From Glandiceps talaboti (lineage: Eukaryota > Hemichordata > Enteropneusta > Spengelidae), in assembly GCF_964340395.1 (NCBI RefSeq), contig NC_135549.1:6392501-6456500 (forward strand): a stretch of DNA of 64,000 nucleotides, in the 5' to 3' direction. The position numbers and the translations under genes were made by a program. The notes beneath the pieces are model-generated. The model was given only the letters and a program-made list of their open reading frames with translations, had not been told where the DNA came from and did not search any database. Shown in pieces: positions 39,606-46,069 of this stretch (position 1 is the first letter of the stretch; every line of letters starts with the position of its first letter).

Positions 39606-41286
39606 TATCACCATATATCTTCCTGTATGAAATGTTAAATTTTGGAATGTATTTGATGAGATAATCATTATTTTGTTTCAGATCCTCGACAAACAAGTCA
39701 GTCATTCAGGGAAGATTTGTTACCCAGTAGAGGAGCACCTGATTTACCCAAGAAAGAGGTTAGTATGGGAGATGAGTTATCTTGGTTATCTTGGTATTTG
39801 TGTACTCTTCCATAAATTCTACATAGCAGTACAATGTACATTACACCATGTGCAAGCCAAGTTGAACAAAATATATGCCTGGTAGTTATGTTGTGATCAT
39901 AGAACAGAAGATCGCAATCCCATCCTGATATACAACTACTGACATCAGACCATGGACAAACTGAACCTGTTAGAAACAGGGAAAATAAACAAATGAATTG
40001 GATAAATAACACTTGGCACAGCATGTTAGAACAGCAGACTTGTATTGCTCACCATGGTTTGATAAGAACAGTTTTTATGGCCTTTTCATGTGTACATGAA
40101 ATGCCAGGGGAACTGGAAATTTGTTTGTGAACATGAACTATTGTGTGAAGTGGCCATAAAACTGTTCTTATCAAATTATGGAATGTAATACAAGTCTCCA
40201 AAATGCTGTGCCGAGTGTTATTAATCCAATTCAGTTGTTACTTTACCTGTTTGTAACAGGTTCAGTTCGTCCACAGTCTGATGTCAACAGTTGTATTTTA
40301 ATATCTGTATTGTTGTTATATGATAACCATCGCAGTTACACCAGTTGATGATAACCGTGTTATCTGCATTTCAAGTGTCATTAGAAATTCTGCATCTCAA
40401 GTCTTTGACTGTTATGTTGACAATACTATTGTTGTAGAAAATGAGGGTTGGTAAGTAAAGGTTAGAAGTGGCTGTCAACATGCAGCCCAAACTGTACAAT
40501 ACAAATACACTGTACTACAAAATACATACAAGTATAGATTTACAGAGTTCAAAATTTGGCCAAAAACTTAAAGATGTATGAAGAGAGAAATACAAATACA
40601 GCCAGACTTTTGTATTAACCAAAACTACTTTTAAAAGCAAGTCAACTGCTACACTGCCATCGTTTTTTTTTACCAAGGGAGTATACCTGCAGCCACCATT
40701 AATACATAGAATCTGTGTGCGATATATTCTAATGCATCTCACTGAATTTATTGGGGGGTTTTTCTCGTAATTTGATAGAAGAGTTCACTACTGAGTACTT
40801 CCAAATACAATTGACAAACAGTGACAACATTGTGAAAATAGTTTTCTTTCATTGGTTCTGTCAGGTCAACTCCAGAGCTCTTTTTGAGCACTCTCTAACC
40901 CTTGATACCATATTTTATGGCAAAACTATTGAGACTTGTAAGAACCAATCTAGGGTATTATGTTTGTAGTACATAGTACAAGATGGTATAGTGCAGTGTT
41001 GGCTGGATGTTGCAGGACAAAACAGACTACTTGATTAACCCTCCCTTGGTTAAACATTCTTTTTCAGAGAGAGAAACGATCTAATTCAGTATCCCCCTCT
41101 CGACTTCAGACTCCAGAACGTGCTCCACCCCTACCACCTAAACCCAAATTGAATGGAGGACCACAAACTAGGCAGTCAGTTCATGGATATCCTACAACGC
41201 CAAGACCAACGTCAAAACCACTCCCTCCGACACCTGAATCACCAACCAGAAAACCTGAAATACCGACAAAACCATCACAATCATGA
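4832..41286 (+). CDS. DOCK4: DOCK3/DOCK4-type (DOCK-B) Rac guanine-nucleotide exchange factor, 44+ exons, 5' partial
   Basis: DOCK-B proteins are atypical Rac GEFs. They bind ELMO through the SH3 and N-terminal region, phosphoinositides through DHR-1, and catalyse GDP release from Rac through DHR-2. I placed 44 coding exons with GT-AG borders and matching phases; together they give 5630 nt in one frame, about 1875 residues plus stop. Vertebrate DOCK3/4 have about 1970-2030 residues, so only the first about 45 are missing. The family is clear from blocks such as YKENEKKKSDQVYRRPYGC, RNDFYITLQRGEFEKG, KYGDMR-like QYGDMRVLMGHEI, SFYG-NFP-FLR, YFDRPFHRGEKD and LNGVIDAAVNGG. These match the DOCK3/4 branch better than DOCK1/2/5. 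It seems to be the single pre-duplication orthologue of both. Exon coordinates are in the five domain entries that follow. The unspliced span also holds large repeat-bearing introns. Confidence 0.95.
9590..9961. mobile_element. MITE copy 1 in DOCK intron
   Basis: The copy starts aggtctaaaaaaattattg...ggttccagttacctgacc and ends in the inverted counterpart ...ttggaaaccacacaattttataaactaggcct. Internal sequence (acccca-ctagcttttcactg, gaaactgacatcaac, gatggaagaaataaac-like) is shared with copy 2. It has no coding capacity. Confidence 0.6.
10253..10630. mobile_element. MITE copy 2 in DOCK intron
   Basis: A second, direct-orientation copy of the element at 9590-9961. Its ends are clearer: GGCCTAAAAAAAAATAATTG then ttggttccggttacc at the left, and ccggaacaacacaattttt then ttattaggcc at the right, about 35 bp of inverted terminal repeat. 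The internal part is largely the same sequence as copy 1, with small indels. Both lie in the intron between exons 9433-9514 and 11349-11440. Confidence 0.65.
10792..10862 (+). repeat. tRNA-like sequence (pseudo-tRNA or SINE head)
   Basis: An A-box-like TTAGCTCAGCTGTTTAGAGC (D-arm GCTC/GAGC) and a B-box GGTTCAATTCC (T-arm GTGGG/CCTAC) are correctly spaced, and the ends GCATGT/ACATGT can pair. The anticodon stem has a mismatch and the base before the candidate anticodon is C instead of the usual T, so I do not call it a functional tRNA. It is probably tRNA-derived. Confidence 0.45.
11565..11750 (+). CDS. Candidate optional (cassette) exon in DOCK, 62 codons, phase 1-1
   Basis: An AG acceptor (ctatacag) precedes 11565 and a GTAATC donor follows 11750. 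The 186 nt are open only when read in phase 1, exactly the phase of the flanking exons (11349-11440 and 12183-12308), so inclusion adds 62 residues without a shift and exclusion is also in frame. The peptide is rich in Lys/Arg (KFELLPWKLAKIKDLKIFF, then CENRLLRRDTEK) and would sit in the DOCK N-terminal region, just before the ISLRMLHGD strand. Vertebrate DOCK3/4 have no such segment at this place as far as I know. The polypyrimidine tract is weak, which suits an optional exon but also leaves room for chance. The open frame runs only 11 nt past the donor before a stop (TAA). Confidence 0.5.
12774..13028. repeat. Inverted repeat with hammerhead-like cores, possible Penelope-type relic
   Basis: The arm 12774-12874 is the reverse complement of 12931-13028, with few changes over about 100 bp. 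Read from the - strand, the left arm has CCTGAAGATGGCAATTTGTG then TATTGCCAAAATGTTGG: a CUGANGA box, a perfect GGCAAT/ATTGCC stem and an AAAA where GAAA is expected. The right arm has GCTGAAACGTTGG, i.e. the GAAA box, but a damaged first box. Hammerhead motifs of this layout are known from Penelope-like retroelements. There is no reverse transcriptase here. Confidence 0.4.
13410..19749 (+). CDS. DOCK4: DOCK exons 12-15: DHR-1 lipid-binding domain
   Basis: Exons: 13410-13534, 13976-14138, 14714-14823, 19575-19749. They code for the C2-fold DHR-1 domain, which binds phosphoinositides and brings DOCK proteins to the membrane. Visible blocks in order are RNDFYITLQRGEFEKG, KNVEVSMKVFDSDG, EYNSLIFYHSNTPKW, GAHVRFEFRHCS, KKLYAFGFMKLTRADGATL, YLNLPSCHAEL and FFIKTTICSTKLPQN. 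All line up with vertebrate DOCK3/4. The fourth exon is separated from the third by a 4.75-kb intron that holds a DNA transposon, two minisatellites, long tetranucleotide repeats and a candidate 27-nt microexon. Confidence 0.94.
14322..14607. mobile_element. Probable MITE in DOCK intron
   Basis: The left end (ctagccctgtccccactgg) and the right end (ggtgtggactggcc) are roughly inverted copies, and the interior consists of repeated GAATCA/TTTCAAA-type words, as in tgaatcagttgaaaacca. A diverged relative of the interior sits at about 12530-12660. No coding capacity. The ends are worn, so limits are approximate. Confidence 0.4.
15167..16577. mobile_element. DNA transposon, 1.4 kb, perfect 27-bp terminal inverted repeats with TA ends
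   Basis: Positions 15167-15193 begin TACCGTTAAAGTCG and are the exact reverse complement of 16551-16577. If the outer TA is the target duplication, the inverted repeat is 25 bp, and TA duplication points to the Tc1/mariner/pogo group. The motif GGGGTGCGACTTATAAT recurs subterminally at about 15247, 16450 and 16529. The interior is more GC- and CpG-rich than its surroundings and contains a threefold tandem repeat of about 81-85 bp (about 16080-16325). No transposase is recognisable, so the copy looks non-autonomous or internally replaced. Confidence 0.75.
16971..17071. repeat. 15-bp minisatellite
   Basis: About seven tandem copies of a 15-bp unit, TTTAGTACCCAACAC, with variants AAG for TAG-side and AACC for ACCC, in the large DOCK intron. 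Confidence 0.8.
17180..17625. repeat. 46-bp minisatellite
   Basis: About nine to ten tandem copies with a period of 46 bp; each contains acacaagtcctgtccaacaa followed by agtctactgactctacttga. Copies differ by single bases only, which suggests recent expansion. Confidence 0.85.
17955..17981 (+). CDS. Candidate 9-codon microexon in the DOCK DHR-1 domain, phase 0-0
   Basis: A strong acceptor (cttctctttaacag) precedes 17955 and a consensus donor (GTAAGT) follows 17981. The 27 nt read CDESYKFHH in phase 0, the phase of the intron between exons 14714-14823 and 19575-19749. The next constitutive exon starts CDELHQFRN, so the microexon looks like a duplicate of the first nine codons of that exon, acceptor included. 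Insertion would lengthen the DHR-1 loop between the FIYK strand and the YLNLP segment. It could be included in addition to the following exon. It could not replace that exon. Confidence 0.5.
18085..18616. repeat. Compound microsatellite block
   Basis: (CTGC)n and (TCTG)n at 18089-18140, a long (GTAT)n at about 18281-18415, (TG)n to 18475, GCAT/GGAT repeats to 18520, and (TCTG)n at 18571-18614. Long open frames on both strands here (Met-Tyr-Val-Cys or Ile-His-Thr-Tyr repeats) are products of the repeat and are not genes. Confidence 0.9.
19925..28205 (+). CDS. DOCK4: DOCK exons 16-27: central helical (armadillo-like) region
   Basis: Exons: 19925-20103, 20353-20453, 20896-21033, 21822-21930, 22815-23025, 23504-23631, 24154-24246, 25066-25259, 25839-25917, 26561-26720, 27306-27451, 28117-28205. 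They code for the long alpha-helical repeat region between DHR-1 and DHR-2, which in solved DOCK structures forms an armadillo-like scaffold involved in dimer and ELMO regulation. Blocks supporting homology include LLRWKDHPEKI, FAGTLAHKPLISCLK, LFKFIVQSRLLYAR, ILSPVFLHHIQLHL, FPQDWMVMRMATN, LTQPSLQLETFSEVKR, GDMRVLMGHEIESMWQNLG, IGPFLEVTLVPETELR and FKQVESDIIDKLD. The least conserved parts are exons 19-22, as in other DOCK-B genes. Phases are consistent at all junctions. Confidence 0.93.
21102..21362. repeat. 24-bp minisatellite
   Basis: About ten copies of a unit containing gatttgaatgatacagtcat, period 24 bp with some shorter units, in the intron after exon 20896-21033. Confidence 0.8.
24350..24720 (+). 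repeat. Probable tRNA-derived SINE in DOCK intron
   Basis: An A-box-like ggttgaagctcagttggtag and a B-box-like ggtttcaaatcccact occur at the start, followed by a unique body. Related words (ctgtcacatagtcc) occur near 24685 and in another intron near 11860, suggesting a dispersed family. Limits are approximate. Confidence 0.4.
26221..26269. other. Two adjoining hairpins in DOCK intron
   Basis: AAGGTTG/CAACCTT (7-bp stem, 6-nt loop, 26221-26240) is followed after two bases by AGAGGACACTC/GAGTGCCCTCT (11-bp stem with one mismatch, 5-nt loop, 26243-26269). Confidence 0.5.
27694..27738. repeat. (CT)n microsatellite
   Basis: About 22 CT units in the intron between exons 27306-27451 and 28117-28205. 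A copy of the MITE arm also found at 49198-49260 follows directly. Confidence 0.9.
28549..34498 (+). CDS. DOCK4: DOCK exons 28-37: DHR-2 catalytic GEF domain
   Basis: Exons: 28549-28705, 28953-29195, 29712-29801, 30192-30296, 30847-30988, 31748-31914, 32430-32516, 33256-33432, 33796-33879, 34379-34498. DHR-2 is the catalytic domain that opens the Rac nucleotide site. Visible landmarks are SCTMNILRFYKDELKKKEMY, NYTEAAFTLKTL, QTEWQRKEALYNRII, FYRVSFYGLNFPMFLR, RVYERGDG, PFHRGEKDPNNEIK, LWLDRTRLTISNSIPGILRW, DVSPLEHALETMQKKN and SMMLNGVIDAAVNGGIPKYQ. The last is the lobe C segment equivalent to the part of DOCK2/DOCK9 that carries the nucleotide-sensor valine. Nothing catalytic appears to be lost. 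One donor, after the T of a split Tyr codon at 30988, is GTATCC, weaker than its neighbours but required by the frame. Confidence 0.95.
29214..29363. repeat. (TG)n-(GA)n microsatellite next to a splice donor
   Basis: (TG)n at 29214-29288 and (GA)n at 29303-29363 start only 18 bp after the donor of the DHR-2 exon 28953-29195. UG-rich RNA this close to a donor is a known binding site type for CELF/TDP-43 proteins; any effect here is inference. Confidence 0.85.
30503..30585. repeat. (TGTGTC)n microsatellite
   Basis: Tandem GTGTCTGTGTCT units in the intron between exons 30192-30296 and 30847-30988. Confidence 0.85.
31860..32260 (+). repeat. Decayed duplications of an exon end and its donor region
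   Basis: The last about 55 nt of exon 31748-31914 plus about 60 nt of following intron occur again at about 31997-32100 (diverged) and at about 32127-32260 (closer; contains GATAGACCATTTCACCAC, CAAACAATGAAATCAAAGTA and the intron word CCCTCAAGCATAACAGTAGAG). The copies lack an intact reading frame and are taken as intronic relics. Confidence 0.65.
34515..34580. repeat. (CAAT)n microsatellite
   Basis: About 16 units of AATC/CAAT begin 17 bp after the donor at 34498/34499. Confidence 0.9.
35044..41286 (+). CDS. DOCK4: DOCK exons 38-44: Ser/Pro-rich C-terminal tail with SH3- and SH2-type motifs
   Basis: Exons: 35044-35171, 35513-35657, 37197-37358, 38693-38792, 39224-39325, 39682-39758, 41068-41286 (stop TGA at 41284-41286). 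The tail is poorly conserved and low complexity, as in all DOCK-B proteins, so the evidence is splice signals plus continuous frame. Contents: SGSKPTTP and IPPPSPFTPPDD, an Ser/Asn run with an acidic end (EGDEDAEESD), an NSIYENV motif that fits a Grb2-type SH2 site (pY-x-N), GGGGGAPQIPPRPNRP, and in the last exon ERAPPLPPKPK and KPLPPTPESP, which fit Crk/Nck-type SH3 ligands. DOCK3/4 of vertebrates bind SH3 adaptors through similar C-terminal motifs. The last-exon acceptor precedes AGAGAG; 41068 is the start that keeps phase 0. Confidence 0.85.
35117..35286 (+). repeat. 55-bp tandem triplication of exon end and splice donor
   Basis: The 3' end of exon 35044-35171 and its GTAAGT donor lie in a unit repeated at an offset of 55 bp (second donor at 35227, nearly identical copy) and again about 53 bp on (third donor at 35280, diverged). 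All three keep GGGTAAGTTA. Extending the exon to the second or third donor would read straight into TAA. Confidence 0.8.
39105..39215. repeat. Tandem repeat reaching into a splice acceptor
   Basis: Two to three copies of a unit containing gattacaataccaatcatg and tcttgttttcttgataaa precede exon 39224-39325; the last copy supplies that exon's polypyrimidine region (cttgtttctgtag). Confidence 0.75.
39541..39603. repeat. (CA)n microsatellite
   Basis: About 31 CA units in the intron before exon 39682-39758. Confidence 0.95.
39933..40293. mobile_element. Fold-back element with about 145-bp inverted arms in DOCK intron
   Basis: The arm 39933-40082 is an inverted, roughly 85% similar copy of 40152-40293; the loop is about 70 bp. 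Shared words include tgaacctgtta, aattggat-aataacac, ggcacagcat, agacttgtatt and tttgataagaacagttttt. In the transcribed strand it would form a long hairpin. It has no coding capacity. Confidence 0.7.
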
Positions 41287-42460
41287 TAGCAGAGATAGCA
41301 AATCAGAATTTGATTCTAATCAGTGTGCAGTGAATGAAAGTGATGACTGCAAAGTGTTGGCTATCTGGTGGACTGTGGTATAGCAGTATATCACAGTAGA
41401 ACTATCAGCTTTTTATCACCGTGTGGAAAGAAGTAGCTTCAAGTGCAATAAATTGTAGAAGGTAACGATATATAAATAAGGCTATGCAAGGACCTCATAT
41501 GATATTCAACTTGTCAAATATGAACTAGGAAATGAATATCATGATGAGGAAGTCCTAGAGAATCAATGTAGAATTGAGAGATAGTTTCATAATTCCCAAG
41601 TCAAAGCAAGCTCATATTTAATATGATTGACATTGTATCACCTTTGTACATAAAAAATATCACAAGAGTAATTATTGTTCTATATGATGTCAGACTCGTA
41701 AATCATGTAATAATGCAAATTTGTGATTGTAGTTCATAACTTGGTTAGTACAGAGTAGCCATAGTGACGTACTATCCAAAATAGTGGAGCTGCAATATAT
41801 GTTTCTAGGTGTAGAAATGTTTATGAACAAGCAGAAGGAAACAGCTATTTTTAATATTTACTCAGAATTTATGAACACGAAATTCAATGAAAATATGTGG
41901 AAGCCAATTGTAGTTGTTGACAATGTAAATAATCAAGTTGTTTTGGGTTAGTATACTAGTATGTATCATAGAGAGTTTTCCAGTTATAGCGCCCTCTAGA
42001 GTTGTGAACTTGTACTGAAATGAGCAAATCGTACATTGATGGCAGTGTTTATTTTTACACTTTTGCCACCTATCACAAAATACTACTTGAAAAAAAATGC
42101 TTCCCTCCAGTGGTTCTGGGTAGATATTACTGTACCACTAATAACTTGGGGGCGCTGTTTACTGGTGAGGTCTCTTCAGGATTTTTACAAAAGTGTCATC
42201 ACAAAATATTGAAAGAAAACATGCTGTAATGTATTATATTTTTTCCTGACTGGTGTATGCTTATAAGATGTCTTCCACATTAATTAAAAAACAATTGTAT
42301 GTATTTTGTAATATATAAGTGTAGTAGCTGACCGTGTCAGATTGTATTGTAAAAACACAGTCAAATGTGAAGATACCTTGTGCCACACGCGTACAACTTA
42401 AAATACCTTGATGCCCAAACCGAATTGTCCAACAAAACAAAATAAAAACAATAAATCACA
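41287..42460 (+). other. DOCK 3' UTR with poly(A) signals
   Basis: The stretch after the stop codon is AT-rich and has no long open frame. AATAAA occurs early (within gtgcaataaattg, about 41443) and again as a pair at 42441-42446 and 42450-42455, which probably mark the main 3' end, giving a 3' UTR of about 1.2 kb. Which site is used cannot be told from sequence. Confidence 0.6.
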
Positions 42461-42522
42461 CCAGTTTTATCAATATATCATCATTTTATCAGTGATATTT
42501 TAATAATTTTATACATTTCATC

Positions 42523-42716
42523 TTAAGTCTTCCTCAAGAGAATACACTTTCTGCTTTGCAGTTTCTTCCTTTTTTCCTGGTTAAACATTTTAAAATACCA
42601 AAATTGAGGCTGTACATGGAAGTAGGCTTTAGGAGCAGTTCTAGGCCCTGGTGGGTGATAATTTTTATACAAATTGTCTTCTTCTTTTTCTAATTCTGAG
42701 CTGTAACTCAAACTGA
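42523..42716 (-). CDS. Weak candidate terminal exon, unknown product
   Basis: On the - strand an acceptor-like AG precedes about 42716 and an open frame of about 63 codons runs to a TAA at about 42523. The peptide is charged and contains ELEKEEDNLYKNYHPPGPR and YFHVQPQFWYFKMFNQEK; its composition is less repetitive than the surrounding noise. I do not recognise a family. No upstream exon could be linked to it, and it lies beyond the stop codon of the three-exon model at 44329-46069. It may be a chance open frame just downstream of the DOCK poly(A) sites. Confidence 0.2.
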
Positions 42717-43252
42717 TTTCTTCCAGTTTTGAAGTTAGATGATACTTCAGAAATTATGCATAGACCACAAGAATGAGATAAAAATTAAAATATTCATCAG
42801 GGTCGAAATCTGGGGTGGTTGGGTGGGGGTGGGGGTAATGCCATGGAGGTGGCTCCATGCAGAGCTTCAAAGCCAATGTGCTGTGATACCACATTCTACC
42901 TAAAGGAGGACACTCTATAACAATTGTGTGACAGTTTTTACTTTGCCATAATAAATGTTTTTAAAATGATGTAGGATTTTGCCATTTGCAATACTTTTCA
43001 ATACTGGTGCATTTTGATGAGTGAATGACAATGCAGAACACAGTAGTATACATACATAGTTTTATCTTAAGTTCTGATCCACAAAAAGGGAATTTGTTAG
43101 TGTATGAGACAGTGTTTCAGCTAGCAGTATACCTAGCTGTATAGCTGAACAATTTTTCTTCTTTAAAAAACCCAAACAGTATTCTCACAAAATTAATAAA
43201 TTACTACTAAAGAGACATTGTACGAGTTAATCAATGGCTGACATCATTTGTA

Positions 43253-43602
43253 TTAAAGCTGCACTCGGTGTAATTGGAGTATTTTTTTTTAATCAGACAC
43301 CGATTCTAAACATTGTTAAAATACAACTTTTAGACATTGTACATGTTAATTAGAGGTTGATTTTATCCACAGGTAGTATAGTAACAAGTTGAAATCATGT
43401 TGGGGGCGCTGATTTTAGGGTGTGGACCCAAAATTAAATTAGATTGGATTTATTGTGCGGTACCATTATGTGTACAACTAAACAAATGTGTTTACCCACA
43501 GGTGATTCAATACTGTTCAGGGTGTATGATATTACGAGTAAGTTATTATAACTAACGAGACAGTATTGAAAAATGTCCCAGTTGCAGCTAGTGCAGCTTT
43601 AA
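43253..43602. mobile_element. MITE with TTAA flanks (piggyBac-like)
   Basis: The element starts AGCTGCACTCGGTGTAA and ends in the near reverse complement (TTGCAGCTAGTGCAGCT), and is flanked on both sides by TTAA (43253-43256 and 43599-43602). TTAA target duplication is the hallmark of piggyBac-type transposition. There is no transposase frame in its about 340 bp, so it is a non-autonomous copy. Internal sequence is AT-rich except for a GGGGGCGCTG block. Confidence 0.65.
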
Positions 43603-44328
43603 AGTTCTGTGATAAGATGTTGATAACTGATGCAAAACCTTGTTTTCTTAATTTTGGGTGCTGATCCAATGTTACCTTTTCTTCATGTTTATGCTGTTGT
43701 ACAAAATGTGTAGAGGTACACAGACAAATTTATTTAGAGTGAACTGATTCATTATACATGTATTTTGGGATGTACAGCATCATCAAGAATAACTGCTGAA
43801 AGTATAGTCTAGTTTATGACTTCACAATTCACAATTGCATGAACTGAGATTCCAATGAAAGAATCTTTCCATCCACCTGATTACGTGCAATTATTATACA
43901 CACAAAGTGAAGTTATCTAAATCTTGATGCTTCACTCAAGTAATGGCACAGTATCTAAGTAGTTAACAGACAATACTGGACAAAATGAAATTGGCCTGTG
44001 CGTGTCAGAGATATGGCTTCTTCTGTTTGAGCTGAATAAGGAAACAATCTAATACACACATAAAAGTAAGCTATGGGTACACCATATTTGGTGCAATTTG
44101 GGAATTTATTACAAATGTAGGCCCATTTTACCCTATCTTTTGGACTACATGGTAGTTGGAGTAATACTAGTGTGTTTCACATTATGAAGTGACTACCACA
44201 TGTAATTATTACCTTGGCAAGAATAACGTAAATTTAATTTACATAACATTTTTATGACACTTATTGTATTTAGTTTAACTAGACAGTTTACACTTCAGTC
44301 TTGATGAATTTCTGCACACATGTTTACA

Positions 44329-46069
44329 TCATTTTATTGTGTACAATTTACACCAGGTACAGTTAGCATTACTAGAACAATGGCATGTTCCTTTCCAATA
44401 CAATCCCTTCAACAATTCACATGCTTTGCCATGTCTGAAGTCATACACACAATTTGGATGAATCCCTGCATATGTAGAAATCATACTAAGCAATTATAGC
44501 ATATTTTTTATTTAGAAGTATGTTAGTGATGGAATAATCCATGCAGAAAAGTCATTTTTGAATTTTATGAAACATTTCCAGGGTTAGTGTGTTTGCTATC
44601 ATTAGTTAGCTTTGCAATCTTCAAAACAGGATGATTTCTTTCTTTTCTTGGCATATGAGTATATGCACAGAACAACCTCTGGATCTCTAGGGATGAATTA
44701 CCAAGGGTTTCTATTCAATTTTCTATTTTAAAAAAGACAAGAATTACAGAGTGAGAGGCTTTCATCATTGTGTGTAACATGTACTGACATGGCCAACTAA
44801 CCCATTCATCCGTCAACTTAATGATTGATAAGAAATGTTCTCAAATACTGGCCACTTGAAATGGCTGCAGCCATCTTTATAATATATATTGATAACTGTA
44901 TAACGAATGTGTTCTTGATTGTCGCCAATCAATTAGCCATGTCACGACATCTTACATACACAGAAATCTTTTTAGTGTCTGTAAGTTTTTGATATGAGGA
45001 AAAAAGGGAGATTATTAGTACACCATTGTCCAAAGAAAACAAATTCAAGGTGGCATACTGAATACACGACACTGTATCTCATACACTTTACAAACTACAT
45101 GTACAGGGTGTACACTACTCTTGAATTTGTAATTTATGTGTGGCATGCATTATCAGGAGGAATACAATACATGGACCATTAATACAAGTTTGCAACTGCA
45201 GCGATTTATGTTATAAACCTTAAGAGTATACCTGTGACAGCAGATGTTGCAGACCCTAAAGGCGCTACTGGGGCTGCGACTGGGGCCATTCCCAACCTTG
45301 TAGCTGTGTTAGTCCGAGTGGTTGGCTTTGCAATGCCAACACCCAACCCTGTGCCCCTCACAGCTGAACCAGCAGCTGCAGTTGATGCCCCAACTGCAAG
45401 TCAATAAAGATGCACATTACAGTCAAAGATACATTGATAAGCTGGCCAACAACACATTACACAATAAAACATGCATCAATAAAAAGCAGTAGGTTATTCA
45501 TTAGAAGCACAAACCAACTAAGTGTTTTCACCACCAAAGATTTAAGAAAGATAATCCTAGAGTGGTAGAACCCAAGTATCAAGAGTTTAATCTTAATCCC
45601 ATATGGTTATAATCTTAATCCTATATGGTTATAATCTTACTGTAATCCCATAAGGTTGTTTACCACAAATTTTAATCCTGACTAACAAAAGGCATATTTT
45701 ACATCTGGGGACAACACTTGAAATATGATGATTTGCATGGCGTGTTCAAAATAAATCAATTTGATAATCGTACTGTACAAGATCTCCTTCAAACCACTGA
45801 TGGCAGAAATCAAGCATATGAAATAAACGACTATAATAATAAGTACATTTCAGTACATTACCTAGTGAAGGTGCAGATAAACTAGGAGTACTTGAAAAGA
45901 GTCCGCTCACAGATCCTGACGTTGAGGCTGGAGCAGCACCAAGTAGTCCAGCACCACCAGTATTGGCAGTGGTTCCACCAAAATTAAAACCACCAGTAGT
46001 ACCACCAGCTCCTGTTGCACTGAATAAGATCAGAATATAAAAGGGAATATAAATTGCACTAAACTTCAT
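44329..46069 (-). CDS. Unrecognised gene: small secreted-type protein, Gly/Ala/Thr-rich with six-cysteine C-terminus, three exons
   Basis: Exon 1 is 46069-45862, exon 2 is 45393-45232, exon 3 is 44465-44329 (- strand). All borders are GT-AG, both introns are in phase 1, and each exon is open only in the phase demanded by its neighbour. The joined frame is 507 nt, 168 residues. Residues 1-18 (MKFSAIYIPFYILILFSA) look like a signal peptide. They are followed by GAGGTTGGFNFGGTT and a Ser/Ala/Gly-rich stretch with GLFSS, then an Ala/Val/Thr-rich exon 2. The last 44 residues hold six cysteines spaced C-x9-C-x11-C-x-C-x5-C-x2-C. AATAAA overlaps the last codons and stop. The FNFGG/GLF motifs recall FG nucleoporins, but the cysteine tail does not. 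An acceptor-like AG at the end of the signal-like segment (ttattcag) leaves an alternative in which more exons lie upstream. I cannot name a family. Confidence 0.45.

Larger units (their letters stand above)
42456..44328. other. Intergenic stretch between convergent genes
   Basis: This lies between the 3' end of the + strand DOCK gene and the 3' end of the - strand three-exon gene. It contains a weak - strand terminal-exon candidate (42523-42716), a G-rich tract (42812-42835), and a TTAA-flanked MITE (43253-43602). Apart from these I recognise nothing. Confidence 0.5.

Noticed and set aside
45862-46019. Exon of an FG nucleoporin (Nup58/Nup54-like)
   Set aside because: GGFNFGG and GLFSS fit, but no coiled-coil region follows and the downstream in-frame exon is cysteine-rich. 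Kept only as an alternative reading.
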